Shown: in pieces, positions 8,951 through 20,792 of the stretch
Layout of the letters: every line of letters starts with the position of its first letter
Position numbering within the stretch: position 1 is the first letter of the stretch
Assembly: GCF_035918155.1 (NCBI RefSeq)
Contig: NZ_CP109327.1
Span: 6,572,001 to 6,636,000 of the forward strand
Direction of reading: 5' to 3'
Length of the DNA stretch: 64,000 nt
DNA from: Streptomyces sp. NBC_01591
GTDB lineage: Bacteria > Actinomycetota > Actinomycetes > Streptomycetales > Streptomycetaceae
Position numbers and translations under genes: made by a program
Notes under the pieces: generated by a model
Told to the model about the DNA's origin: nothing
Databases searched by the model: none
The model's input: only the letters and a program-made list of their open reading frames with translations

Positions 8951-10831
8951 GTGAACCCCACCCCCACCCCCATGCCCCAGGCTGACGGCTCGTCCCCCAC
9001 CCAGCAGCTCGCCGGCCCACTCGTCGTCGAGCAGTCCACCGTGCCGCGCCAGATGACGGCACCGCCCGACGAGCGGTACACCCCGAAGTCCGCGGCCACC
9101 GCTGGGGCACCGGCCGACCCGCTCGACCACCCGGACCCGCTGCGGGCCGCCGACACGGCGGGCACGGAGAATCTGCTGCGCTGCTGGATCCGGGAAGCCG
9201 ACCTGCCCAGGCCGGACGGGGGCACTCTCCGCATCCCCCTCCCCGCCAGCGGAACGGCCCTGCTCGTCCCCGTCCTCTACTGGTCGGCCACGGGCTGGCA
9301 CCGCTTCGGCCCGCCCGCCCTGGAGGGGGCACCCGAAGGAGCACCGCCCACCGACGCCGTCACGGTCGCCGCTCTCCTGGGCCGCGAGGCCGACCGCCAC
9401 GAAGGGGCCGACATGGTGGCCCGGGTGGCCGACTCGGTACGGCGGACCGCCGGCTTCATCGCCGAGCGGCGCCGCACCCCCCACGCCCCGGACGAGGCGG
9501 ACCTCTTCCTCACCGCGGAGCAGTCACTTCTGCTGGGACATCCGCTCCACCCCACCCCCAAGAGCCGCGAAGGGCTCTCCGATGCCGAATCGCGCCTCTA
9601 CTCGCCCGAGTCGCACGGCTCCTTCCCGCTGAACTGGATGGCCGTCGACCGGTCGGTGCTGGCCACCGACTCCGCCTGGACCGACGGCGGCCGACCGGTC
9701 CGGGCCACGGAACTGCTCGCCTCCCACGCCGAGGGCCTGCACTTCCCCGACAACACCGCACCGATTCCGCTCCACCCCTGGCAGGCCCGCGAACTCGGAC
9801 ACCGCCCCGAAGTGGCGGCCCTGCTCGACGCCGGACTCCTCCACGACCTGGGACCGTACGGCAGGCGCTGGCACCCCACCTCCTCCGTCCGCACCGTGCA
9901 CCGGCCCGGTGCCGAGGTCATGCTCAAGCTCTCCCTCGGCGTGCGCATCACCAACTCCCGCCGGGAGAACCTCCGCAAGGAACTCCACCGCGGAGTGGAG
10001 GTCCACCGGCTGCTCCGCAGCGGGCTCGCCACGCAGTGGCACGCCGCCCATCCGGGCTTCGACATCGTCCGCGACCCCGCCTGGCTCGCCGTAGACGGTC
10101 CGGACGGCGAACCGGTCCAGGGCCTCGACGTGATGCTCCGCCACAACCCGTTCGGGCCGCACGACGACGCGGTCTGCATCGCGGCTCTGACCGCTCCCCG
10201 CCCGTGGCCGGGCAGGACGGGCATGCACTCGCGTCTCGTCGAGACCGTTCTCTCCCTGGCCGCCGCCACCGGCAGAACCGTGGGCGCGGTCGCTGCCGAG
10301 TGGTTCCTGCGCTACCTGGACCGCGTCGTGCGCCCCGTGCTCTGGCTCGACGCCCACGCCGGCGTGGCCCTCGAAGCCCACCAGCAGAACACCCTGGTGC
10401 TGCTCGACCCCGAGGGCTGGCCCGTCGGCGGGCGATACCGCGACAACCAGGGCTACTACTTCCGTGAGTCCCACCGCGCGGCGCTGGAGCACAGGCTCGC
10501 AGGCATCGGATCGGTCAGCGACACCTTCGTCTCCGACGAGGTCACCGACGAACGCTTCGCCTACTACCTCGGCATCAACAACGTCTTCGGTCTGATCGGA
10601 GCGTTCGGCGCCCAGCGCCTCGCCGACGAACGCGTACTCATCGCGGCTTTCCGCCGGTTCCTCGGCTCGGCCGCCGCCCTGGGCTCCCCGCTCCCCACGC
10701 ACCTGCTGGAAAAGCCCCACCTGCGGTGCAAGGCCAACCTGCTGACCCGGATGCACGGCCTGGACGAACTCGTCGGTCCCGTCGACACCCAGTCCGTCTA
10801 CGTCACCATTGCCAACCCCCTGTGTGACTGA
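8951..10831 (+). CDS. IucA/IucC-family NIS siderophore synthetase (first copy)
   Basis: About 626 residues. NRPS-independent siderophore synthetases adenylate a carboxylate, usually citrate or a citryl half-ester, and join it to an amine. Family motifs are present: GHPLHPTPKSREG, IPLHPWQ, KLSLGVRITNSRREN, EAHQQN followed by DNQGYYF, and a C-terminal FhuF-like segment. The first 60 or so residues are low-complexity, so the start is uncertain: GTG 8951 is used, and ATG 8972 is possible. It lies 29 bases after the aminotransferase gene. The KLSLGVRITN and EAHQQN regions resemble RhbC/IucA-type enzymes, but the amine specificity cannot be read from the sequence by eye. Confidence 0.88.
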   Translation: MNPTPTPMPQADGSSPTQQLAGPLVVEQSTVPRQMTAPPDERYTPKSAATAGAPADPLDHPDPLRAADTAGTENLLRCWIREADLPRPDGGTLRIPLPASGTALLVPVLYWSATGWHRFGPPALEGAPEGAPPTDAVTVAALLGREADRHEGADMVARVADSVRRTAGFIAERRRTPHAPDEADLFLTAEQSLLLGHPLHPTPKSREGLSDAESRLYSPESHGSFPLNWMAVDRSVLATDSAWTDGGRPVRATELLASHAEGLHFPDNTAPIPLHPWQARELGHRPEVAALLDAGLLHDLGPYGRRWHPTSSVRTVHRPGAEVMLKLSLGVRITNSRRENLRKELHRGVEVHRLLRSGLATQWHAAHPGFDIVRDPAWLAVDGPDGEPVQGLDVMLRHNPFGPHDDAVCIAALTAPRPWPGRTGMHSRLVETVLSLAAATGRTVGAVAAEWFLRYLDRVVRPVLWLDAHAGVALEAHQQNTLVLLDPEGWPVGGRYRDNQGYYFRESHRAALEHRLAGIGSVSDTFVSDEVTDERFAYYLGINNVFGLIGAFGAQRLADERVLIAAFRRFLGSAAALGSPLPTHLLEKPHLRCKANLLTRMHGLDELVGPVDTQSVYVTIANPLCD

Positions 10832-10875
10832 GGGACCATGACCACCGCCTGAACCGCCGAGAGGAGAGCGACACC

Positions 10876-11691
10876 GTGGTTCCCGCCGATGCGCACACCG
10901 ACGCCGCGACCGGCCCTGCCCCACAGGCCGACACAGGTGCCGAGGACACCCTGGACCTGGAGCTCTCCGAAGAACTCCTCGCCCTGTTCGGGGAGGACAC
11001 ACCGGCCACCGCGGCGCCGCACCTGCCGCCCGGCGCACCCGTGTCACCCGCGTCGTCCGTCCCGGGCGACGCGGGCCCGGCAGCGGGAACGCGGCCGGCC
11101 ATGAGCAGGGCGGCCGCCTCCGATCTGCTCGACCGTCCGGCCGACTGGCGACCGGTCACCACCCCGGCCGGAATCTTCCAACTCGTCCCCGTGCGACCGG
11201 AACGCGATCTCGCCGTACTGAGCCGCTGGATGAACGACCCCGCGGTCGCGGCCTTCTGGGAGCTCGCCGGATCCGAAGCCGTCACGGCCGCCCATCTGCG
11301 CCCTCAACTCGACGGCGACGGGCGCAGCGTCCCCTGCCTCGGAGTGCTGGCAGGCATTCCCATGAGCTACTGGGAGATCTACCGCGCGGATCTCGACCCG
11401 CTGGCACGCCACTACCCCGCTCGTCCGCACGACACCGGAATCCACCTGCTCATCGGTGGTGTGCACAACCGTGGGCGTGGCGTCGGCACCACCCTGTTGC
11501 GGGCCGTCGCCGACCTCGTACTCGACAACCGCCCCCTGTGCGCGCGTGTGGTCGCCGAACCCGATCTGCGTAACACCCCGTCCGTCTCAGCCTTTCTGAG
11601 TGCCGGGTTCCGCTTCTCCGCGGAACTCGAACTCCCCGACAAACGAGCCGCCCTGATGGTCCGCGACCGAACCCATCGTGCCCAGCTGTGA
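10876..11691 (+). CDS. GNAT N-acyltransferase of the siderophore operon (RhbD/IucB-like)
   Basis: The 271-residue protein has a GNAT domain in residues about 95-271: LSRWMNDPAVAAFWEL, SYWEIYRADLD, then an acyl-CoA loop in NRGRGVGTTLLRA and the NTPSVSAFLSAGFRF end. This matches the IucB/MbtK/RhbD type that transfers acetyl or longer acyl groups to (hydroxyl)amines of siderophores. The N-terminal 90 residues are acidic and Ala/Pro-rich, with an ELSEELLALFGED helix, and have no recognised domain. GTG 10876 follows GAGGAGAG by seven bases. It lies between the two synthetase genes, 44 and 60 bases from each, so co-transcription is likely. Confidence 0.85.
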   Translation: MVPADAHTDAATGPAPQADTGAEDTLDLELSEELLALFGEDTPATAAPHLPPGAPVSPASSVPGDAGPAAGTRPAMSRAAASDLLDRPADWRPVTTPAGIFQLVPVRPERDLAVLSRWMNDPAVAAFWELAGSEAVTAAHLRPQLDGDGRSVPCLGVLAGIPMSYWEIYRADLDPLARHYPARPHDTGIHLLIGGVHNRGRGVGTTLLRAVADLVLDNRPLCARVVAEPDLRNTPSVSAFLSAGFRFSAELELPDKRAALMVRDRTHRAQL

Positions 11692-11751
11692 ACGAACTGC
11701 TGCATTACTCACCCCGCTCGAACCCCATCGGTTCCATCCCGAGGAGTCCCC

Positions 11752-13668
11752 GTGCCGAAATATCCCGCGAGCCATGATTCAGCGGAGTCCGCCGAGCTGC
11801 TCAGCACGCCAGAACTGAACCGGACGGTCTGGGACGGAGCCGCCGCCCGACTGCTCGCGAAGATGCTCGGTCAATTCGCCTACGAGGAAGTCATCGAGCC
11901 GGTTGGGGAGGCCGGCGGAGGCGATACGTACACCCTCGGACTGGACGACGGCGGAGCCCTCCGCTTCAGCGCCCGGCGGGGCGTGTACGGGAGTTGGCAC
12001 ATTGCCCCGGACTCGATTCTGGAGATGCGCGGGAGCATCCCCCGGGCGCCGGCCGACGCGAGGCCCGACGGCGACCGGGGCCCGACCACCGAGCCGTCCG
12101 GTGACCCGGACACCGGCGCCGTCCCCTTCCGCGATCCGCTGCAGTTCCTCGTCCGCGCCCGCCGCCTCCTGGGCGTCGACGGCGCCACCCTCGGGCACCT
12201 CATCCGCGAAATCACGACCACCCTCACCGCCGACGCCCGGCTCGACCACACCGCGCTCACCGCGGCCCGGCTGGCCGACCTCGACTACGCCGAGCTGGAA
12301 GGCCACCAGACCGGCCACCCCTGGCTCGTCGCCAACAAGGGCCGCCTCGGTCTCTCCGCCGCCGATGCCTCGCGCTACACCCCCGAGGCCCGCAGGCCCC
12401 TCACGCTGCCGTGGATCGCGGTCTCCACGAGGATCGCCGCCTACCGCGGAGTGGCCCGTCTGGCCGGCCCGGAGCAGTTGTACGCCCAGGAACTCGACCC
12501 GTCGGTCCGTGACTCCTTCGCCGCCGTGCTCCGCTCCCGCGGCCTCGATCCCGGCAGCTATCTCTGCCTGCCCGTGCATCCCTGGCAGTGGGACGAATGG
12601 ATCGTCCCGATCTTCGCCCCGGCCATCGCCGCCGGTGACATCGTCCCGCTCCACGCCGACGCGGACCTCAGGCTGCCGCAGCAGTCCATCCGAACCTTCA
12701 GCAACGTGGCCCGCCCCGACCGGCACACCGTCAAACTGCCCCTCTCGATCCTCAACACGCTGGTCTGGCGTGGGCTGCCGACCGAACGCACGCTCGCGGC
12801 CCCCGCCGTCACCACCTGGGTCCAGGGCCTGCGCGACCAGGACGCGTTCCTGCGTGACACCTGCCAGGTCATCCTGCTCGGCGAGGTGGCCTCGGTGACG
12901 GTCGAGCACCCGCTCTACGACCACCTTCCCGAGGCCCCGTACCAGTTCAAGGAGATCCTCGGCGCGATCTGGCGCGAACCCCTCCAGCCCCGGCTCGCTC
13001 CCGGCGAGCGGGCCCGGACCCTGGCCTCGCTGCTCCACACGGATCCGCAGGGCCGCGCCTTCACGGCCGAGCTCGTCGCCCGCTCCGGGCTGACGCCCAC
13101 CGCCTGGCTGACTCACCTCTTCGCCGCCCTGCTGCCACCGCTGCTGCACTTCCTCTACCGGTACGGCACGGTGTTCTCCCCCCACGGCGAGAACGCCATC
13201 GTGGTCTTCGACGACCAGGACGTACCGGTGCGCCTGGCGATCAAGGACTTCGTCGACGACGTGAACATCAGCGCTCAGCCGCTGCCGGAGCACGATTCGA
13301 TGCCGGAGGACGTACGCCGCATCCTGCTCACCGAGGAACCCTCCTTCCTCACCCAGTTCATCCAGTCCGGACTGTTCATCGGGGTGTTCCGCTTTCTGTC
13401 CCCGCTGTGCGAGGAACAGCTGGGGGTGCCGGAGGTCGATTTCTGGTCACTCGTCCGGGCCGAGATCCTGCGCCACCACGCCCGCTTCCCCGAGCTCAAG
13501 GAGCGGTTCGAGATGTTCGACCTGCTGGCACCCCGCATCGAACGTCTCTGTCTGAACCGCAACCGCCTGCACGTCGACGGCTACCGGGACCGCCCCCAGC
13601 GCCCGCACGCGGCCATCCACGGGACCGTTCCCAACCCGCTCCACCCCACCGCCGGAGTCCGGGAGTGA
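11752..13668 (+). CDS. IucA/IucC-family NIS siderophore synthetase (second copy)
   Basis: A 638-residue NIS synthetase that differs from the first copy. It has EGHQTGHPWLVANKGRLG, LPVHPWQWDEW, LPQQSIRTFSN, TVKLPLSILNTLVWRG, and the metal/nucleotide-site stretch SPHGENAIVVFD followed by AIKDFVDDVN. These are family hallmarks of RhbF/IucC-type enzymes, which usually carry out the second condensation. GTG 11752 lies five bases after GAGGAG. It is the last gene of the operon, and the helicase gene starts 38 bases later without an obvious terminator. Two synthetases plus an acyltransferase suggest a citrate core bearing two acylated amine arms. Confidence 0.88.
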   Translation: MPKYPASHDSAESAELLSTPELNRTVWDGAAARLLAKMLGQFAYEEVIEPVGEAGGGDTYTLGLDDGGALRFSARRGVYGSWHIAPDSILEMRGSIPRAPADARPDGDRGPTTEPSGDPDTGAVPFRDPLQFLVRARRLLGVDGATLGHLIREITTTLTADARLDHTALTAARLADLDYAELEGHQTGHPWLVANKGRLGLSAADASRYTPEARRPLTLPWIAVSTRIAAYRGVARLAGPEQLYAQELDPSVRDSFAAVLRSRGLDPGSYLCLPVHPWQWDEWIVPIFAPAIAAGDIVPLHADADLRLPQQSIRTFSNVARPDRHTVKLPLSILNTLVWRGLPTERTLAAPAVTTWVQGLRDQDAFLRDTCQVILLGEVASVTVEHPLYDHLPEAPYQFKEILGAIWREPLQPRLAPGERARTLASLLHTDPQGRAFTAELVARSGLTPTAWLTHLFAALLPPLLHFLYRYGTVFSPHGENAIVVFDDQDVPVRLAIKDFVDDVNISAQPLPEHDSMPEDVRRILLTEEPSFLTQFIQSGLFIGVFRFLSPLCEEQLGVPEVDFWSLVRAEILRHHARFPELKERFEMFDLLAPRIERLCLNRNRLHVDGYRDRPQRPHAAIHGTVPNPLHPTAGVRE

Positions 13669-13706
13669 CCGCTGTTGTCAGTGGCGCCCCGTACGCTGGT
13701 CGGGCT

Positions 13707-15677
13707 ATGACGAAGCCATCCCTCCCCGAGCTCCTGCACGCCGCCGTGACCGCCGTCGGCGGTACGGAACGCCCCGGTCAGGCCGCCATGTCCGAGGCCG
13801 TTGCCGAGGCTGTCGACGACAATTCCCATCTGCTCGTCCAGGCCGGCACCGGCACGGGCAAGTCCCTTGGCTACCTGGTGCCCGCGCTGGCACACGGGGA
13901 GCGGGTCGTGGTGGCCACGGCGACGCTGGCGTTGCAGCGCCAGCTCGTGGAGCGCGACCTTCCGCGCACGGTCGACGCCCTGCACCCGCTGCTGCGCCGC
14001 CGTCCCGATTTCGCCATGCTCAAGGGCCGGTCGAACTACCTCTGCCTGCACCGGCTCCACGAAGGGGTGCCGCAGGACGAGGAGGAGGGGCTCTTCGACC
14101 AGTTCGAGGCCGCCGCCCCGTCGAGCAAGCTCGGTCAGGACCTGCTGCGGCTCCGCGACTGGTCCGACGAGACCGAGTCCGGCGATCGCGACGACCTCAC
14201 TCCGGGGGTCTCCGACCGTGCCTGGGCACAGGTCTCCGTCTCCTCCCGCGAATGCCTGGGCGCCAGCAAGTGCGCGTACGGCGCGGAGTGCTTCGCCGAG
14301 CTCGCCCGGGAGCGGGCCAAGCTCGCCGATGTCGTCGTCACCAATCACGCCCTCCTCGCCATCGACGCCATCGAGGGTGCGCCGGTGCTCCCGCAGCACG
14401 AGGTGCTGATCGTCGACGAGGCCCATGAGCTGGTCTCCAGGGTCACCGGGGTGGCCACCGGCGAGCTCACCCCCGGCCAGGTCAACCGCGCGGTGCGCCG
14501 CGCGGCGAAGCTGGTCAACGAGAAGGCCGCCGACGCGCTGCAGACCGCGTCGGAAGGGTTCGAGCGAGTCATGGAGCTGGCGCTCCCGGGCCGCTTGGAA
14601 GAGGTCCCCGAGGACCTCGGCTACGCACTGCTGGCGCTGCGCGACGCCGCGCGTACGGTGATCTCGGCCCTGGGCAGCACGCGGGACAAGTCCGTCCAGG
14701 ACGAGGACGCCGTCCGCAAGCAGGCTTTGGCATCGGTGGAGACGATCCACGGCGTCGCCGAGCGCATCACCCAGGGCTCGGAGTACGACGTCGTCTGGTA
14801 CGAGCGCCATGACCGCTTCGGCGCCTCCGTGCGGGTCGCTCCGCTCTCCGTCTCGGGGCTGCTGCGCGAGAAGCTCTTCGCCGAGCGGTCCGTCGTCCTC
14901 ACCTCGGCCACGCTCAAGCTCGGCGGGGATTTCAACGGGGTGGGCGCCTCGCTCGGCCTGGCCCCCGAAGGCACCGCGGGCGACGACCTTCCGCAGTGGA
15001 AGGGGCTCGACGTCGGCTCGCCGTTCGACTACCCGAAGCAGGGCATTCTGTACGTCGCCAGGCATCTGGCCACGCCGGGGCGGGAGAGTTCCCGCACCGA
15101 CATGCTGGACGAGCTCGCCGAACTGGTGGAGGCGGCGGGCGGACGCACCCTCGGATTGTTCTCCTCCATGCGGGCGGCCCAGGCCGCCGCGGAGGACATG
15201 CGGGGCAGGCTGGACAAGCCGATCCTGCTGCAGGGCGAGGAGACGCTCGGAGAGCTGATCAAGAATTTCGCGGCCGATCCCGAGACCTGTCTCTTCGGCA
15301 CGCTGTCGCTCTGGCAGGGCGTCGATGTGCCGGGGGCCAGCTGCCAGCTGGTGGTAATGGACCGGATCCCGTTCCCGCGTCCCGACGACCCGCTGATGAG
15401 CGCGCGCCAGAAGGCGGTCGAGGAGGCGGGAGGCAATGGGTTCATGGCCGTCGCGGCGACGCATGCCGCACTGCTGATGGCCCAGGGGGCCGGCCGACTC
15501 GTCCGGGCCACGGGCGACAAGGGTGTGGTCGCCGTACTCGATCCGCGCCTGGCCAACGCCCGGTACGGCAGCTATCTCCGAGCCTCGCTGCCCGACTTCT
15601 GGTACACCACCGACCGGAACCAGGCGCGCCGCTCACTCGCGGCGATCGATGCGGCAGCCAAGGCCGACGGCAAGTAG
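13707..15677 (+). CDS. DinG/XPD-type ATP-dependent DNA helicase
   Basis: A 656-residue superfamily 2 helicase. Walker A is AGTGTGKS with K52, the DEAH box is at 237-240, and four cysteines lie where XPD/DinG enzymes bind a 4Fe-4S cluster (C113, C183, C189, C195). C-terminal motifs include GTLSLWQGVDVPG and the motif VI region QGAGRLVRA. Such helicases unwind 5'-3' at R-loops, D-loops and forked DNA. The start is ATG 13707. It is convergent with lexA across a strong hairpin. DinG is a LexA target in E. coli, but no LexA box was found just upstream here, where the siderophore operon ends only 38 bases before the start. Confidence 0.92.
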   Translation: MTKPSLPELLHAAVTAVGGTERPGQAAMSEAVAEAVDDNSHLLVQAGTGTGKSLGYLVPALAHGERVVVATATLALQRQLVERDLPRTVDALHPLLRRRPDFAMLKGRSNYLCLHRLHEGVPQDEEEGLFDQFEAAAPSSKLGQDLLRLRDWSDETESGDRDDLTPGVSDRAWAQVSVSSRECLGASKCAYGAECFAELARERAKLADVVVTNHALLAIDAIEGAPVLPQHEVLIVDEAHELVSRVTGVATGELTPGQVNRAVRRAAKLVNEKAADALQTASEGFERVMELALPGRLEEVPEDLGYALLALRDAARTVISALGSTRDKSVQDEDAVRKQALASVETIHGVAERITQGSEYDVVWYERHDRFGASVRVAPLSVSGLLREKLFAERSVVLTSATLKLGGDFNGVGASLGLAPEGTAGDDLPQWKGLDVGSPFDYPKQGILYVARHLATPGRESSRTDMLDELAELVEAAGGRTLGLFSSMRAAQAAAEDMRGRLDKPILLQGEETLGELIKNFAADPETCLFGTLSLWQGVDVPGASCQLVVMDRIPFPRPDDPLMSARQKAVEEAGGNGFMAVAATHAALLMAQGAGRLVRATGDKGVVAVLDPRLANARYGSYLRASLPDFWYTTDRNQARRSLAAIDAAAKADGK

Positions 15678-15705
15678 CCCGCTCCGGGTGCCCGCTCCAT
15701 GGGCA

Positions 15706-15740
15706 GGGCCCCGGGATCGGCGCAGTGGATCCCGGGGCCC
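15706..15740. terminator. Bidirectional terminator between the helicase gene and lexA
   Basis: Arms 15706-15718 and 15728-15740 are a perfect 13-bp GC-rich match with a 9-base loop. It lies between two convergent genes and can serve both. Confidence 0.8.
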
Positions 15741-15758
15741 GGTCGGAACCGGCGAGCT

Positions 15759-16553
15759 TCACACCCGCCGCAGCACCGCCACCACCTTGCCGAGGATCGT
15801 CGCCTCATCGCCCGGGATCGGCTGGTACGCGGAGTTGTGCGGGAGCAGCCAGACATGGCCGTCCTCCCGCTTGAAGCGCTTGACCGTGGCCTCGCCGTCC
15901 AGCATGGCTGCCACGATGTCGCCGTTCTCCGCGACGGGCTGGCGGCGCACGGTGACCCAGTCGCCGTCGCAGATCGCCGCCTCGATCATCGAGTCACCGA
16001 CGACCTTGAGCACGAACAGCTCGCCGTCACCGACGAGCTGGCGGGGGAGAGGGAAGACGTCCTCGACCGACTCCTCGGCGAGGATCGGACCACCGGCCGC
16101 GATCCGGCCGACCAGCGGCACGTACGACGCCGCGGGCTTGCCGGTCGTATCGGTGGGCTGTGAACTGGGCTGGTCCGAACCACGGACCTCGTACGCCCGC
16201 GGGCGGTGCGGGTCGCGACGCAGGAAGCCCTTCCGCTCCAGGGCCATCAGCTGATGGGCGACGGAGGATGTGCTGGACAGGCCCACGGCCTGACCGATCT
16301 CCCGCATCGAGGGCGGGTAACCACGCCGCTGCACGGAATCCCGGATCACCTCGATCACTCGCCGCTGCCGGTCCGTGAGCCCCGAGCTGTCCGCCCGGAT
16401 TCCAGGAGGTCGGCCGGGCAACGAGCGCGCTGGGCGCGCGGGCTCTGGCCCCTCCATGTTCGTGACTGAGTCATTCATGGCATGCACCGGCTCGAATCGG
16501 CTCTGGGAGCGGTCCTGGGCAGTGATGGTGGCACTGTCTGCGGTGGTGGTCAC
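15759..16553 (-). CDS. lexA: SOS repressor LexA
   Basis: The protein has 264 residues. An extra N-terminal segment of about 55 residues precedes the winged-helix domain ([16 protein letters not shown], then [20 protein letters not shown]). The C-terminal S24 self-cleavage domain shows the A153-G154 scissile bond in GRIAAGGPI, catalytic S188 in GDSM and K225 in ATVKRF; the Ser-Lys spacing of 37 and the cleavage-site spacing equal those of E. coli LexA. It represses SOS genes until RecA filaments trigger cleavage. GTG 16553 has GAGAGGGG at good spacing. A LexA box lies 64 bases upstream, so autoregulation is expected. The N-terminal extension is usual in streptomycetes. Confidence 0.97.
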   Translation of the reverse strand: MTTTADSATITAQDRSQSRFEPVHAMNDSVTNMEGPEPARPARSLPGRPPGIRADSSGLTDRQRRVIEVIRDSVQRRGYPPSMREIGQAVGLSSTSSVAHQLMALERKGFLRRDPHRPRAYEVRGSDQPSSQPTDTTGKPAASYVPLVGRIAAGGPILAEESVEDVFPLPRQLVGDGELFVLKVVGDSMIEAAICDGDWVTVRRQPVAENGDIVAAMLDGEATVKRFKREDGHVWLLPHNSAYQPIPGDEATILGKVVAVLRRV

Positions 16554-16616
16554 GTCGGCCCCTCTCGAATGGTCTCCCTAGCTGGACAACGGTAGTAGCT
16601 TTCGAAAGGTTGCGCC

Positions 16617-16628
16617 AAACACACGTTC
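16617..16628 (-). promoter_or_regulatory. LexA (SOS) box upstream of lexA
   Basis: Bases 16617-16628 read AAACACACGTTC, one base off the GAAC-N4-GTTC core of actinobacterial and Bacillus SOS boxes; the flanking CGA extends the match. It lies 64 bases from the lexA start, as expected for autorepression. Confidence 0.75.
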
Positions 16629-16916
16629 GAGTGAAAAACGAATAAAAGTCTGCCGTGTGTTCTCTGCCGGGTGTATGTGCGATGACCGAGGGGTCGGGAT
16701 TCTTCTGTGGACCGACCCGAAATTCGGGCTTTTACGGTAGCCGTCGCCGGTGCGGCGCCGCCATGCGGGGTGGCCGTCGGGCCGTTGTTCGAGTCCGGCG
16801 GCGGGAGCCCCGCAATCCTGGCGGCCGGACTGTTCCCGTAACCTCGTGTGCGGCCGTACGCTGCCTGCCGGCTGCTCGTGATGCGCGACACGCGGTAGGG
16901 CCGAATGCGCAGCCAA

Positions 16917-16932
16917 ACCCAAGATCTAGTGG
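16917..16932 (+). promoter_or_regulatory. NrdR box 1 (nrdRJ promoter)
   Basis: Bases 16917-16932 (ACCCAAGATCTAGTGG) fit the NrdR-box pattern acaCwAtATaTwGtgt at nearly all strong positions (core CAAGATCTAG). It lies about 140 bases before nrdR and pairs with a second copy 31 bases downstream. Confidence 0.75.
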
Positions 16933-16947
16933 TTGGATTGTTCCAGC

Positions 16948-16963
16948 CGCCCAGAAGTTGTGG
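16948..16963 (+). promoter_or_regulatory. NrdR box 2 (nrdRJ promoter)
   Basis: Bases 16948-16963 (CGCCCAGAAGTTGTGG) match the box less well than copy 1. They keep C, A, A, T, T, G of the core, and they begin exactly 31 bases after it. Tandem NrdR boxes about three helical turns apart are the normal arrangement for ribonucleotide reductase promoters. Confidence 0.65.
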
Positions 16964-17074
16964 TCCCCGGTCCGCCGAGGGTTCGGCCATCGCCTATGCT
17001 TGTGACAGCTTCGAGGGGCCCCTACGGGTCCTGGAGAGGCAATTCAGTCGTGCTGTGAAGGAGGGTTGGGAGCC

Positions 17075-17587
17075 ATGCACTGCCCCTTCTGCAGGCACCC
17101 CGACAGCCGGGTCGTCGACAGTCGCACCACCGACGACGGCACGTCCATCCGACGCCGCCGCCAGTGCCCCGACTGCTCCCGCCGTTTCACGACGGTGGAG
17201 ACCTGCTCGCTGATGGTGGTGAAGCGCAGCGGCGTGACCGAGCCCTTCAGTCGTACCAAGGTCATCTCCGGCGTACGCAAGGCATGCCAGGGCCGGCCGG
17301 TCACCGAGGACGCCCTCGCCAAGCTCGGCCAGCGGGTCGAGGAGGCGGTGCGTGCCACCGGCAGTGCCGAGCTGACCACCCATGACGTGGGCCTGGCCAT
17401 CCTCGGCCCCCTGCAGGAACTCGACCTCGTCGCGTACCTGCGCTTCGCGTCCGTGTACCGGGCGTTCGACACACTCGAAGACTTCGAGGCCGCCATCGCG
17501 GAACTCCGTGAGCGGCGGCCTCCCGTGGAGGAACGCGGGAGGGGAGAGACCCTTGAGGTCCCCGTTCCCGCCGTCGCCGCCGACTGA
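17075..17587 (+). CDS. nrdR: Ribonucleotide reductase repressor NrdR
   Basis: A 170-residue protein with an N-terminal zinc ribbon (C3, C6, C31, C34 in CPFC and CPDC) and an ATP-cone from about residue 49 to 139, the standard NrdR layout. NrdR senses ATP/dATP through the cone and represses nrd operons by binding paired NrdR boxes. ATG 17075 is chosen because AAGGAGGG lies nine bases upstream and MHCPFC is the family's usual start. Two boxes upstream suggest autoregulation of an nrdR-nrdJ unit; nrdJ starts 160 bases after the stop. Confidence 0.97.
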   Translation: MHCPFCRHPDSRVVDSRTTDDGTSIRRRRQCPDCSRRFTTVETCSLMVVKRSGVTEPFSRTKVISGVRKACQGRPVTEDALAKLGQRVEEAVRATGSAELTTHDVGLAILGPLQELDLVAYLRFASVYRAFDTLEDFEAAIAELRERRPPVEERGRGETLEVPVPAVAAD

Positions 17588-17747
17588 TCGGCACCGGCCG
17601 ACCGGCACGGTTCCGTGGATCGGCGGCAGGGCGGCTTCATAGACCTGCTCCGGGCGCTCTGCGTGGCGTCCGAGGCATCAGAGACAGACTGTGCCCCGGG
17701 AAGTTCTGGGCACTTCAGGGCGTTTTTGCCCACATATGGGAGGCGGC

Positions 17748-20642
<2,895 letters not shown>

Positions 20643-20701
20643 CAGGCTGCACGGTCGCATCGTCCCGCATGATGTGCCCGGCCGGCTGAATCACAGCTGG
20701 A

Positions 20702-20731
20702 GGAGGGCGTCGACTTCTGGTCGGCGCCCTC
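20702..20731 (+). terminator. Terminator after nrdJ
   Basis: Twelve-base arms at 20702-20713 and 20720-20731 pair with one G-U position around a short loop. They sit 60 bases past the nrdJ stop. Confidence 0.7.
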
Positions 20732-20792
20732 CTCGGCCGTGCGGTCCCGGACCGGCGCGCGACGGCCCTCGCGGTGTGGCACGATCTCGCAG

